Below, in pieces: positions 50,263 to 59,649 of a stretch of DNA of 64,000 nt; positions within the stretch are counted from its first letter, which is position 1; each line of letters starts with the position of its first letter. The notes below the pieces were generated by a model. It saw nothing but the letters and a program-made list of their open reading frames with translations, ran no database searches and was not told the origin of the DNA. The position numbers were made by a program, and so were the translations under genes. Source of the DNA: DASRJG01 sp032124015 (GTDB lineage: Bacteria > Acidobacteriota > Polarisedimenticolia > Polarisedimenticolales > DASRJG01); contig JAQBEH010000049.1 of NCBI GenBank assembly GCA_032124015.1, positions 1 through 64,000 on the forward strand. The letters run 5' to 3'.

Positions 50263-51426
50263 CTAGTCGTCCAGGATCGACTTGGCGATCGTCGACAGCT
50301 GCATGAATGAGGTGCCCTCGTAGATCTTCCCGATCTTGACGTCGCGGTAGTACTTCTCGACGGGGTATTCCGTCGAGTAGCCGTTACCGCCGAACACTTC
50401 GACCGCCATCGCGCAGATCCTTTCGGCGGCGTCGCTCGCGTACAGCTTTGCCATCGCGGCCTCTTTGACGAACGGGAGATCCGCGTCCCTGAGGCGCGCG
50501 GCGTTGTAGACCAGCAGGCGGGCCGCCTCGAGGCGCGTCGCGCCGTCGGCGAGCTGGAAGCGCATCGCCTGAAACTTGGAAAGGCGCTTGCCGAATTGAA
50601 CCCGTTCCTTCGCATAGCCGATGGCCGCATCGAGCGCCGCTTGGCCGACGCCGACCATCTGCGCGCCGATGCCGATCCGTCCTTCGTTCAACGTCTCGAT
50701 GGCGATCTTGTACCCCTTCCCCACGGGGCCCATCAGCCGGTCCGCGGGGATGCGGCAGTTCGTGAGCAGGACCTCGCAGGTCGAGCTCGCGCGAATGCCC
50801 AGCTTGCTCTCGCGCTTGCCGAGCGAGAAACCCGGGTCGTCCTTTTCGACGAGAAACGCCGTGATCCCCTTGTACCCGGCCTTCGGATCGACGGTGGCGA
50901 AGACCAGGAAGATCCCCGCCTCGGCGGCGTTGGTGATCCAGAGCTTCTGGCCGTCAAGGACGTAGTGATCGCCGCTTGAAACCGCGCGGCATTGGAGCGC
51001 GAACGCGTCGGAGCCGGAACCGGCCTCCGATAGACAGTACGACGCGACGGTGTCGGCCGACGTGCGCGTCAAGTACTTGGCCTTTTGTTCCGGCGTTCCA
51101 TTCCGGTCGATGGCGTTGTTGACGAGTGTGTTCTGGACGTCGACGAGGACGCCCACCGCGGCGTCCGCGCGCGAAAGCTCTTCGACCGCGAGACACGCTT
51201 GGAAGAAACTCCCGCCGGAACCGCCGTACGCCTCCGGAACGTCGATTCCCATCAGCCCCATCTCGAAGAGCTTCAGGAGTACGGCGGGGTCGTAGCGGCC
51301 CGCGGTTTCCATCGCGCGCGCTTTCGGTGCGATCTCGGCCTGAGCGAATTCGCGCACGGAATCGCGGAAGAGGGACTCTTCCTCCGAAAGAACGGTGAGT
51401 GGGGTCAAAACGGCGGGTGTCGACAT
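50263..51426 (-). CDS. Acyl-CoA dehydrogenase (short-chain type)
   Basis: This 387-residue flavoprotein removes hydrogens at C2-C3 of an acyl-CoA. It has the N-terminal helical region, the FAD-binding YCLSEAGSGSDAFALQCRA and WITNAAEAGIFLVFATVD, and the catalytic base region VFGGNGYSTEYPVEKYYRDV followed by IYEGTSFMQL with the Glu of short-chain enzymes. Its length and motifs fit butyryl/isobutyryl-CoA dehydrogenases. It heads a transcript with hemE. A role in breaking down products of the benzoyl-CoA pathway is possible but the loci are 45 kb apart. Confidence 0.92.
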   Translation of the reverse strand: MSTPAVLTPLTVLSEEESLFRDSVREFAQAEIAPKARAMETAGRYDPAVLLKLFEMGLMGIDVPEAYGGSGGSFFQACLAVEELSRADAAVGVLVDVQNTLVNNAIDRNGTPEQKAKYLTRTSADTVASYCLSEAGSGSDAFALQCRAVSSGDHYVLDGQKLWITNAAEAGIFLVFATVDPKAGYKGITAFLVEKDDPGFSLGKRESKLGIRASSTCEVLLTNCRIPADRLMGPVGKGYKIAIETLNEGRIGIGAQMVGVGQAALDAAIGYAKERVQFGKRLSKFQAMRFQLADGATRLEAARLLVYNAARLRDADLPFVKEAAMAKLYASDAAERICAMAVEVFGGNGYSTEYPVEKYYRDVKIGKIYEGTSFMQLSTIAKSILDD

Positions 51427-51491
51427 CGGCGGCTCCTTGCGGGTGGCCGCGCATTGTAGCGAGCGGGGCGGAGGCTGTCCCCCGCGCTACC

Positions 51492-54400
51492 TCAGGGCAG
51501 GTTGATCGTCAGGACGACCTCCGCCCCTTCCGCGAGCGTCGCGGCGGCCGTTGCGCGTCGCGACTCGGAGTCGACGGTCAACTCGTAGGCTCCGGGAGCG
51601 AGCGAGGAAACCGTCGTCGCGCCGTCGGCGCCGGTGGGCGGCGTCCTGTCGAGGAACGACGCATAGCCGGCCCCGAGGTAGTCGGGAACCGCCCGGCAGG
51701 ACACGCGAGCGCCCACCACGGGATTTCCGTCCGGATTGACAACGATTACGCGAACGTGGGCCGGACGGGGAGCGCGTAGCACCACGTCGACCCCGTCTTG
51801 CGGCTGAATGGACACGGCGCGCGCCGGAGGGAATCCCGACGCGACCGCAGTCAGGTCGATCGGACCGTCGACGGGCGCGGTCACGAAGAAGGCGCCGTTG
51901 ACGTCTGAAACTGCTTGCATGGAGTCGCGCCCCGAAGACAGGGTGCCCGACGGTCCCGCCATCACCATGGCGCCGGCGATCCCGTTACCGCCGGCGTCGA
52001 GAACGCGGCCGCGCACCGTGCGTCCGGGTTCGAGACGTACGTCGACGGACGGAACGTCGTCCTCGTTCGCGATGGTCACGGGCGGCATCTCGGCGTTGCG
52101 GTAGCCGGAAGCCGCGACCGTGAGCCCGTAGACCCCCGGCTCGAGCCCTTCGACGAGGAACGATCCGTCCGGTTCGGTGCGGTCCTGCATTCCACCCCGC
52201 CCGTGACCCGATGGCTCCGACGCCGCGCCGGTGGCGGTCACGGTGACGACCGCCCCGGACACCGGCCTTCCTTCGGCGTTCGTCACGCGGCCGGAGATCC
52301 CGGCCGCCTTCATCGTGATGTCGACGACGGGGTTTTCTTGGTCCGGAACCTGGATGGAGATCGCGGATTGAGCGCCACCGAAGATGGCTCCGCCGGATGC
52401 GACCACGACCTGGTAGGAACCCGCGGTGTCGAGTCCGACCTGGTAACGGCCCTCGGCGTCGGTGCGCGACTGCCTGAGATCCGCCGGCGTCCCGCTTCCG
52501 TTCGACGTGTTGAAAAAGAGCATCGCATTGCCGACCGGTTGTCCGCCCTTGAGCACGTGCCCGGTGAGGTTGATCTTGGCGGCGTCGTCCAGATCGTGAA
52601 CGGTCGTTTCGCCCTCTTTCACGACGACCTGGCGCATGCCGCCGACAAGCATCAACGGTCCTCCGCCCGTCGGCGCGCGGATCACCATGTATTCGCCGGG
52701 AGCGATCTTCTCGAAGGTGTAGCGCCCGTCCGCTCCCGTCGAAACGGTTTGAGGTCCGCCGCTCATCGGCACCTTGGTGAGCAGCACCTGGGCGCCGACC
52801 TGAGGCACCTTCTGAGCATCCCGCACGAGGCCCGTGATCGTCCCGCCGCGCGAGAGCTTGATGACGAAGTCGTCGGTGTCGGCGTCGGCGGCGATCTCGA
52901 CGCGGCCGGTGTTGGGGGAGAAATCCGGCTGCGACGCATCGATCGCGTAGGTGCGCGGCTCCAATCCTGCGATCTCGAACCGTCCGTCGAGCCCGGAGAT
53001 CGCAAGCCCCGCGGTGGTGTCGCCGCCGATGGACATCCTGAAACTCTGCGGCGGCGCAACCGACACGGTCGCCCCCGGAACCGGCGCGTCGTCTTTTGCG
53101 GCGACGACCCGCCCGCGCAGCGCGCGGCCGTCTTCGAGCGTGATCGTTCCGACGTCGACGACCTGGTCCGAGACGACCGTCAGCCCGCTCTTTCGCGCGG
53201 GGGCCTTCCCGTCGGCATTTGCCGTGATGGTCACGATGCCCGGATCGACTCCGTCGAGGCGGAAGTTCCCTGAGGGGTCGGTGAAGATCTTGTCTTCTTC
53301 CGGTCGGTCGGCGATCATGACCCGGAACCCCTGCCGCTCCTGATTTTCTTTGGCCTCGGGGAACGCCTGCACGCGAAACGCCGGCGGGACCGCGCCGCCC
53401 ACGGAGAGGACGCGACCTACGACGCTCCCCGTTTTTTCGAGCGTGAAATCGACCGCGGTGTCCCCTGGGGTCGCGCCCTCGCGAGTCGAGTTCGCATAGC
53501 CCTCGGCCCGTACCGACATGTTGCGCAAGGGTTGGTCGCCAAGCCCGGAGAGGCGGAAACGGCCATCCTCACCCGATCGCGCCTCGCGCGAGAGCCGCAT
53601 TTGGGCGTCGAGCCACAACCCCGAGATCGTCGCCCCTGCGATGGGCCGTCCGCTCGTGTCGGTGATGCGCCCAGAGATGCTCTTCGATTCCTTGACGCGC
53701 AAGGTGCCGAGATCCGTCGTCTCGCCGTTCTTGAGCTTGAGACCTGTTTTAGTGATGTCCGCGAAGTCCGGGGGCTGCAACGTCAGATCGAAAGTCCCCG
53801 GATCGAGCGCCTTGATGAGGAACTTCCCGTCGCCTTGCGGCTCGATCTTGTCCTGGTCGACGTCGCCCCTGCCCAACCCCATGCCGCGGCGCCTTCCGCC
53901 GCCTTGCGGCTGGAGCTGCACTTCGACGCTTTTCACCGGGACGTCCTCGTCGGTCGCGAGGCGGAAAGCGAGGAGCGCTCCGGACTCGAGCTTCAGCTCG
54001 AGGTCGGCTCGGTCGGTCCCCGCCTCGACCGGAATGGGGCCGTCGTCCTTCGTGGCCAAGCCTTCCTTCGTCGCCCGTACGGTGTACTTGTTCCCCGCGG
54101 CGATCCCATCGAACGCGAACTTGCCGTCGACGTCGGTGCGTTGCGCTCCGTTGCCCTCGCGCAGCATCGCGAAGAGGCTCCCGTCCGAGGGCGACGCCGT
54201 GACGATCGCATCCGCGAGCGGTTTCCCGTCGGGGCCCAAAACGCGCCCCGCGATCCGGCCACCCGGCTGCAGGTAGAGCGTATTGGCGTCGGGGTTGCGC
54301 TCTTCACCGGGTGCGACCGGCTTGGCGACGACCTGATCGAGGCGCGCCTTGGCCTTCGCCTTTGCTATCGCTTCGACGATGATGATGCCGGGAGCGCAAT

Positions 54401-54980
54401 CGGCCAGGATGAACGTTCCGTCCTCGGCAGTCTTGACGGTGTGCGCCGCATCCGTTCCGAAGCGCGCGGCATCCTTCTCGAGTCCCGTGACCGTGGCGTT
54501 TGCGATCGGCTTTTGAGTCGTGAGGTCGAGCACGCGGCCGACGACGGTCGTTCCGGGTTTGAGTCGCAAGGTGACGGCGGCCCCCGCCGGAATGTTGTTC
54601 GCGCCCGTCGGGGCGAATCCCGGGGCCTCGATACGCAGCGCGAAGGGGCCGGTCGCAAGTCCGTCGAGGCGGAACGCGCCCGTGGCGTCTGTCTTGGCGA
54701 CGACGGCTTTCGGCGCGTCGGGCGCCCGGCGAACGCGGCGAGGGGATTCGGTCTTTTTCGGCATGGGGATCGCGCGCACCGTTGCGGCGGCGACGGGCTT
54801 CCCGTCGGGTCCCGTGACCTTTCCCGTGATCGTCTTTGCGGGCGGGGGTTTCGTCACCGCACCGGTCGGCACGGCCGCGGCCGCCGCGACCGGTGCTCCG
54901 ACACCGGGCTTCATCTCGTCCGCGAGAACTCCGGGGTGGGCGACAAGGCCGATGGCAAGAGCGACGATCATCAGTCGCAT
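51492..54980 (-). CDS. Large secreted protein of carboxypeptidase-regulatory-like repeats
   Basis: This 1162-residue exported protein has a signal peptide (MIVALAIGLVAHPGVLADE) and then about ten repeats of a transthyretin-like/CarboxypepD_reg fold. Each unit has the pattern GxVxDxxGxPVxxAxV ... T..dG.F...gl.pG.y.l, for example ITGKVTGPDGKPVAAATVRA and ISGRVTNAEGRPVSGAVVTV. There is no TonB barrel, peptidase or anchor. Proteins of this kind are numerous in Acidobacteria and probably bind or present surface components. The ATG at 54980 follows GAGGAGGG. Confidence 0.85.
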   Translation of the reverse strand: MRLMIVALAIGLVAHPGVLADEMKPGVGAPVAAAAAVPTGAVTKPPPAKTITGKVTGPDGKPVAAATVRAIPMPKKTESPRRVRRAPDAPKAVVAKTDATGAFRLDGLATGPFALRIEAPGFAPTGANNIPAGAAVTLRLKPGTTVVGRVLDLTTQKPIANATVTGLEKDAARFGTDAAHTVKTAEDGTFILADCAPGIIIVEAIAKAKAKARLDQVVAKPVAPGEERNPDANTLYLQPGGRIAGRVLGPDGKPLADAIVTASPSDGSLFAMLREGNGAQRTDVDGKFAFDGIAAGNKYTVRATKEGLATKDDGPIPVEAGTDRADLELKLESGALLAFRLATDEDVPVKSVEVQLQPQGGGRRRGMGLGRGDVDQDKIEPQGDGKFLIKALDPGTFDLTLQPPDFADITKTGLKLKNGETTDLGTLRVKESKSISGRITDTSGRPIAGATISGLWLDAQMRLSREARSGEDGRFRLSGLGDQPLRNMSVRAEGYANSTREGATPGDTAVDFTLEKTGSVVGRVLSVGGAVPPAFRVQAFPEAKENQERQGFRVMIADRPEEDKIFTDPSGNFRLDGVDPGIVTITANADGKAPARKSGLTVVSDQVVDVGTITLEDGRALRGRVVAAKDDAPVPGATVSVAPPQSFRMSIGGDTTAGLAISGLDGRFEIAGLEPRTYAIDASQPDFSPNTGRVEIAADADTDDFVIKLSRGGTITGLVRDAQKVPQVGAQVLLTKVPMSGGPQTVSTGADGRYTFEKIAPGEYMVIRAPTGGGPLMLVGGMRQVVVKEGETTVHDLDDAAKINLTGHVLKGGQPVGNAMLFFNTSNGSGTPADLRQSRTDAEGRYQVGLDTAGSYQVVVASGGAIFGGAQSAISIQVPDQENPVVDITMKAAGISGRVTNAEGRPVSGAVVTVTATGAASEPSGHGRGGMQDRTEPDGSFLVEGLEPGVYGLTVAASGYRNAEMPPVTIANEDDVPSVDVRLEPGRTVRGRVLDAGGNGIAGAMVMAGPSGTLSSGRDSMQAVSDVNGAFFVTAPVDGPIDLTAVASGFPPARAVSIQPQDGVDVVLRAPRPAHVRVIVVNPDGNPVVGARVSCRAVPDYLGAGYASFLDRTPPTGADGATTVSSLAPGAYELTVDSESRRATAAATLAEGAEVVLTINLP

Positions 54981-55044
54981 GGTGGGGACCCTCCTCGATC
55001 GAACGAGCCACCCGTTATACGCGCGAACAGGGTGAAAGGTCGAA

Positions 55045-56253
55045 CTAGCCGGCGCCCCCCGACAGGACGACTGCTTCGCCGCCGTAGAGGCTCGACGGGA
55101 AGAGGATCGGAAGCAGCTCGTGAAGGAACTGGCGGCGCTTGTACGCCGCGTGGCTCGCGAAATGCGTGTCGTAGAGCGTGCTCAGGTACGCCTCGAGCGG
55201 GAAGATCTGAATCTCGACCGAGAACATGTAGGGAACGTCCGACGACGGGTCGTCCATCAGGATGTCGACGATTTCCTTGAGCACGAGAAACCCACTCGAC
55301 GATTGCGGGTCGAGGCGGGCGCGATCGCGGCTTCCGGACAGCGTGTCGATCCGATCGCGGCATCGGAGCGGTCCGCCAAAGGCGGAAACGAGCCTCCGTT
55401 CCAACGCGTAGGTCTGGGAACGGTCCCCGACGATGAACATGGCCCCCAGAAGGTCCTGGACCATACGCGGATCGGGGATCGCCCTGCGGATCAGCTTGGA
55501 GAGGATCGATCCGCTGTGCCGTCCTAGTCCCGGCCAGCGCGGGGACTCGGCAATGCGGATCCAGCCTTCGTCGGCGCGCTTGTCGGTCTCCGGGTCCGCT
55601 TCACGTTTGAAACGGGTCCGGTAGTGAAAGATCTCGATCGCCGGATCGCGTCCTTCGGCCGGGAGCTTTCGCGGCCGGAAACGGAACGCGCGCGCGCCGG
55701 GACCTACGACTTCGACTTCGTCCGAATTTTGGACCTCGGAGAACAGAGCGTCTTTGACGATCGACTCGAACCGGACGAGGTGCTTCGGGCCGTCGCGCAC
55801 CGCCCGCGAATGGTCGATGTCGAAGAGGAGCTTTGCGAGGTAGAGCTTTCGCTGCGCCTCGTAGCGCGCGCGTGTGTGCGGTCCCTCGAACGTCGCCTTG
55901 AGCAGGTCGCGAATCGTGCTCGCGCCGCGGGTTTCGGGGAGCGGCGCGAGATGCCGCGCGAGCGAATCGGGCACGAGCCGCAGCAGATCGTTCAGGTAGG
56001 CGTCGGCATCGTGGAAATAGGGGGCGAGGTCGACGGCGGTTGAGGACCGGCTGCCGGCCGGCATCACGTACCCGCGGACGACGCGCTCGAACACGACGGG
56101 GTCGCGCATCATCCGGCGGTACGTGTCGATCCAGAGGCGCGCGAGCGCGGGATGGCGGCTCGGGAGCCGAGGGTCGAGCAACGGATGGGCTTCGTACGCC
56201 GCGGCGAGCTGCGCGTCGGGTGTGGGCGCGGGGCGTCGAGAAGTCTCTGTCAC
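55045..56253 (-). CDS. Divergent RelA/SpoT-like nucleotidyltransferase-domain protein (predicted)
   Basis: This 402-residue protein is not recognised by overall sequence. Its C-terminal part (about 244-350) follows the RelA/SpoT synthetase order: GRHSGSILSKLIRRAIPDPR where Rel proteins have gR-Ks-x2-SI-x2-K, VQDLLGAMFIVGDRSQTY where they have DL-x-GvR-iv, and VPYMFSVEIQIFPLEAYL where they have VEiQIRT, then a late HAAYKRRQ. The Asp and Glu are kept, but the GYxSLH loop that stacks guanine is replaced by SSGFLVLKEI and the Arg after DLLGA is missing. The N-terminal 240 residues are helical and unassigned. The start is GTG at 56253 with no clear ribosome binding site. Confidence 0.45.
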   Translation of the reverse strand: MTETSRRPAPTPDAQLAAAYEAHPLLDPRLPSRHPALARLWIDTYRRMMRDPVVFERVVRGYVMPAGSRSSTAVDLAPYFHDADAYLNDLLRLVPDSLARHLAPLPETRGASTIRDLLKATFEGPHTRARYEAQRKLYLAKLLFDIDHSRAVRDGPKHLVRFESIVKDALFSEVQNSDEVEVVGPGARAFRFRPRKLPAEGRDPAIEIFHYRTRFKREADPETDKRADEGWIRIAESPRWPGLGRHSGSILSKLIRRAIPDPRMVQDLLGAMFIVGDRSQTYALERRLVSAFGGPLRCRDRIDTLSGSRDRARLDPQSSSGFLVLKEIVDILMDDPSSDVPYMFSVEIQIFPLEAYLSTLYDTHFASHAAYKRRQFLHELLPILFPSSLYGGEAVVLSGGAG

Positions 56254-56342
56254 GGTAGTTCTTTCGCCCCGCGAGAGTACCAAAGTGCGAGGTGGGGTGC
56301 GAGCGCGTGCTAATCTGGCCGTTCTCATACGGAGGATCCTGC

Positions 56343-56846
56343 ATGGCCAACATCACGCTCAAGGGCAATCCCTTCCATACGTCCGGAGAGCTCCCTGCGG
56401 TCGGGGCGCCGGCTCCGAACTTCCGCCTCGTCACGGCCGACCTTCAAGACGTCACCCTCGACACCTACCGGGGAAAAACCAAGGTCTTGAACATCGTCCC
56501 GAGCCTGGACACCCCGGTTTGCGCGGCCTCCGCGCGCAAGTTCAACGAAAAGGCCGCTTCGATCAGGGACGCCGTGGTGCTCGTCGTTTCGGCGGACCTG
56601 CCGTTCGCGATGAAGCGTTTCTGCACGACCGAGGGCCTTCACAACGTGCTGCCGCTTTCGATGATGCGCGGCCGCAACTTCGCGAAGGAATACGGGACGC
56701 TCATCACCGACGGTCCACTCGAAGGGATCTCCGCGCGCGCGGTGGTGGTCATCGACGCGAACGACAAGGTCGTCTACACGCAACTCGTAAAGGAAATCGG
56801 CGAGGAGCCGAACTACGACGCCGCGCTCGCCGCGATCGCGAAGTAG
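56343..56846 (+). CDS. tpx: Thiol peroxidase
   Basis: This 167-residue atypical 2-Cys peroxiredoxin reduces hydroperoxides using thioredoxin. It begins with ITLKGNPFHTSGELPAVGAP and has the peroxidatic Cys in PSLDTPVCAASARKFNE and the resolving Cys in FAMKRFCTTEGLHNVLPLS. Length is standard. The ATG at 56343 has GGAGG eight bases upstream. The catalytic cysteine here is a normal Cys codon, unlike the UGA in the DsbA-like gene at 60.6 kb. It is divergent from the RelA-like gene and convergent with the SDR-type gene. Confidence 0.96.
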   Translation: MANITLKGNPFHTSGELPAVGAPAPNFRLVTADLQDVTLDTYRGKTKVLNIVPSLDTPVCAASARKFNEKAASIRDAVVLVVSADLPFAMKRFCTTEGLHNVLPLSMMRGRNFAKEYGTLITDGPLEGISARAVVVIDANDKVVYTQLVKEIGEEPNYDAALAAIAK

Positions 56847-56857
56847 GCAAATCCGGT

Positions 56858-57712
56858 TCAGCCGACGAACGGGGCGAGGCCTTCGCGAAAGCTCGGATAG
56901 GCCAGAACGGTTTCGAGTTCGCGACGAGTCGCCTCGGAGCTGACGCGACGGTTCGCGCCGCGCCGTCCCCCCTTGGGGCTTCCCTCAGGCCGCCGGGACG
57001 GATCCATCCCGATCCGCGCGGAGATCCAGGCGACGAGATCCCGCCGCATCGCGGGGGAGGCGTCGCTGGCGTGGTAGATCGCGCCCGGGCTCCCGCGATC
57101 GAGCGCCGCGATGACCGCAACCGCGGCATCGTCGCGATGGCAGAAGTTCATCCACGTCTCGTCCCCATCACCCAACGCAAGGGTTCCCGCGCGCACGCGT
57201 TCGATCGTACCCGTGCGCCCGGGACCGTACAGGCCGGAGCAGCGGACGATGCGCGGTTGCGCGCGATGCCACGACCGGTCAAGGACGAGGCGCTCGGCCT
57301 CGACGAGCACTTGGGCCGTCGGTTCCGCCGGTGAGGGCGGCGTCGACTCGTCCACCCACGATCCGTCGGTTCGGCCGAAGACCCCCGTCGAGCTCACGTA
57401 GACGAACGCGGCGCCGTCGGCGCCTTCCGATTCGAGGACGCATCGGGTCGCCTCGAGATAGGCGCGTCGATAGGCGGCCGCGCCGCGACCCGACGCCGAC
57501 TGCATGGCCACGATCCCGTCGTAACGGCCCCGGATCGATCGCGACGCGCCGGGGGCGGCGAGATCGAGGGCTGAAGCTTCGATCCCGATCTCGCGCAGGT
57601 GCTTCGCGCTCGGTTCGGTCCGCGTCAGCGCCGTGACGCGATCGCCTCGGGCGACGAGACGCCTCGCTACCTCCCGTCCCAGCCAGCCGCACCCCGCGAG
57701 AAGTAAGTGCAT
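56858..57712 (-). CDS. NAD(P)-binding extended SDR (YeeZ-like nucleoside-diphosphate-sugar epimerase family)
   Basis: This 284-residue protein has the Rossmann motif LLLAGCGWLGREVARRLVAR, SSTGVFGRTDGSWVDESTPP as the active-site strand, and IVRCSGLYGPGR. The Tyr-x3-Lys pair of classical epimerases is not evident, as in the YeeZ group. The substrate is unknown. The C-terminal basic segment (SPKGGRRGANRRVSSEATRR) fits the family pattern SN+R...L. It is divergent from the ABC transporter genes by 53 bases. Confidence 0.75.
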   Translation of the reverse strand: MHLLLAGCGWLGREVARRLVARGDRVTALTRTEPSAKHLREIGIEASALDLAAPGASRSIRGRYDGIVAMQSASGRGAAAYRRAYLEATRCVLESEGADGAAFVYVSSTGVFGRTDGSWVDESTPPSPAEPTAQVLVEAERLVLDRSWHRAQPRIVRCSGLYGPGRTGTIERVRAGTLALGDGDETWMNFCHRDDAAVAVIAALDRGSPGAIYHASDASPAMRRDLVAWISARIGMDPSRRPEGSPKGGRRGANRRVSSEATRRELETVLAYPSFREGLAPFVG

Positions 57713-57765
57713 GGGAGGACAGTAGCACCCGCGCTTGCCGCGCTGTCGGCTACAATGCCGCGGAC

Positions 57766-58761
57766 ATGGATTACGCGATCGAAGGGTTCGAGCTCGAAAA
57801 GTCGTTCGCGAAGAAACGCTCCCTCACGGAACTGGTCACGAAGCCGTTCGCGGTTCCCGAACGCGTCCGCGCCTTGCGCGGCGTCGACCTGGGCGTCAAG
57901 ACGGGGGAGATCTTCGGGCTACTCGGTCCCAACGGGGCCGGCAAGACGACGCTCGTCAAGATCCTCTCGTGCCTCATCCTCCCGGATCACGGCCGTGCCT
58001 CGATCGGCGGAGAGGACGTGCGTCACGAAAACAAGGTCAAGCCGCGGATGGGATTGGTGCACTCGGACGAACGCTCGTTCTACTGGCGGCTTTCGGGGCG
58101 GGAGAATCTGAGGTTCTTCGCCCGGCTCTACGACGTCCCCGGCAAGCGCATCGACTCCCGGATCGACGAGCTCCTGCTGAAGGTGGATCTCACCGAAGCC
58201 GCGCCCCAGCGGTTCGCGGACTACTCCTCGGGGATGAAGCAACGTCTCGCGATCGCGCGCGCCCTGCTCCACGATCCGCCGGTGCTGCTGATGGACGAAC
58301 CCACCCGGAGCCTGGATCCGTCGGCGTCCCTTGCGCTGCGCGCTCTGATCAAAGACGAGCTCCAGGGGCGCGACGGGAAGACGATTCTCCTGGCCACCCA
58401 CAACCTGCGCGAGGCCGAGGTCTTGTGCGACCGGGTCGCGATTCTCGTGCAGGGGACCGTGCGGCAGGTCGGCACCGTCGCCGAGGTTCGCCGCTGGGGG
58501 ATCGACGAGCATCAGTTCCGGCTCGAGGTCGCCAACTGGCGCGACGACATCGCCGGCCCGTTTCGGATCGTCTCGAACGAGCACGCCGGCGAAAACCGGC
58601 GCGTCGTGGTCGCCCTCGACGGGAAGATCGTTCTCGACGACGTGTTGAAATCGGTGATGGCCCAAGGCGGCTCGATCCGGGCCTGCGACCGGATCGAGCC
58701 GGACCTCGAGGAGGCGTTCGCGCGGTTGCTGGCCCAAGAGACCGCGAGGGGTAGCGTGTGA
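57766..58761 (+). CDS. ABC transporter ATP-binding protein (ABC-2 type)
   Basis: This 331-residue ATPase has Walker A GLLGPNGAGKTTLVKILS, a Q-loop-like MGLVHSDERSFYWRLSG, the signature YSSGMKQRLAIARALL, Walker B PVLLMDEPTRSLDPSAS and the H-loop LLATHNLREAE. A C-terminal extension (about 250-331) resembles the regulatory part of drug- or polysaccharide-exporting DrrA/NatA-like ATPases. The next gene, a permease, overlaps by four bases. The substrate is unknown. Confidence 0.93.
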   Translation: MDYAIEGFELEKSFAKKRSLTELVTKPFAVPERVRALRGVDLGVKTGEIFGLLGPNGAGKTTLVKILSCLILPDHGRASIGGEDVRHENKVKPRMGLVHSDERSFYWRLSGRENLRFFARLYDVPGKRIDSRIDELLLKVDLTEAAPQRFADYSSGMKQRLAIARALLHDPPVLLMDEPTRSLDPSASLALRALIKDELQGRDGKTILLATHNLREAEVLCDRVAILVQGTVRQVGTVAEVRRWGIDEHQFRLEVANWRDDIAGPFRIVSNEHAGENRRVVVALDGKIVLDDVLKSVMAQGGSIRACDRIEPDLEEAFARLLAQETARGSV

Positions 58762-59573
58762 CGGGCCTGCGGCGGTTGCTCACGAAGATCTGGGCCTTCC
58801 TCGTTCGTGATTTCCTCTCGGACGTCTCCTACCGGCTCGCGTTCCTCCTGCAGTTGGGCGGGATGTTCTTCGCGGTGGCCGTGTTCTATTACGGCAGCCG
58901 GATGGTCAACCCCCAGACCGAAGGCCTCGAGGGCGTGGCGCCGTTCCCGTGGCTGCTCGTGGGGGTCGCCTTCCAGCTGTACTTCTCGACGGCCCTTTAC
59001 GCGTTCGCTGCGAAGGTGCGTAGCGAACAGGTCATGGGGACGCTCGAGGCGATGCTCGTGTCGCCGACGCCGACGTCCGTCGTCATCTTCTCGTCGACCG
59101 CGTGGGAATTCACCTGGGGAGGCTTGCGCCTTCTCGTCTACCTGGTGTGCGCGGTGTTCGTGTTCGGCGTCAAGCTCAACGTCGCGAGCCCCGCGGCGCT
59201 CCTGCTCGGCGTGGGGCTCACGCTCCTCTCGTCGGCCGGGATCGGCATGCTCTCCGCGTCGTTCATCCTCTATTTCAAGCGTGGCGATCCGATCAATTTT
59301 CTGCTGTCTATGGGAACGACCTTCTTCGGGAACGTCATCATTCCGTCGAAGCAACTGCCCCGCGCGGTTCAGTGGGTCTCCGATTGGCTTCCGATGAGCT
59401 GGTCGCTCAAAGTCGTTCGCGGCACGCTCTTGAAGGGCCTGACCTTCGGCGATGTGGCGAGTCCACTCGGGCGGCTCGCGATCCTCACCGCCGTTCTCGT
59501 CCCCCTGGGTCTTTTTGGCGCGCGCATCGCCATCCGCAAGGCCAAACGCGAGGGGTCTTTGGTCCAGTATTGA
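58758..59573 (+). CDS. ABC-2 type transporter permease
   Basis: This 271-residue membrane protein has six hydrophobic helices and ABC-2 features: VSYRLAFLLQLGGMFFAVAV at the start, VRSEQVMGTLEAMLVSPTPT as the coupling region, and PRAVQWVSDWLPMSWSLKVV before the last helices. It starts at a GTG overlapping the ATPase stop (GTGA). With the ATPase it would export a drug, lipid or glycan; nothing in the sequence narrows this. Confidence 0.9.
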   Translation: MTGLRRLLTKIWAFLVRDFLSDVSYRLAFLLQLGGMFFAVAVFYYGSRMVNPQTEGLEGVAPFPWLLVGVAFQLYFSTALYAFAAKVRSEQVMGTLEAMLVSPTPTSVVIFSSTAWEFTWGGLRLLVYLVCAVFVFGVKLNVASPAALLLGVGLTLLSSAGIGMLSASFILYFKRGDPINFLLSMGTTFFGNVIIPSKQLPRAVQWVSDWLPMSWSLKVVRGTLLKGLTFGDVASPLGRLAILTAVLVPLGLFGARIAIRKAKREGSLVQY

Positions 59574-59649
59574 CGTTGCCCGCGTTTCTCCCGCGGTGCT
59601 ACCTTTCCTGACCTTTCGGTGCTGTTTCCACAAGGACAAGGAGCCGCTC

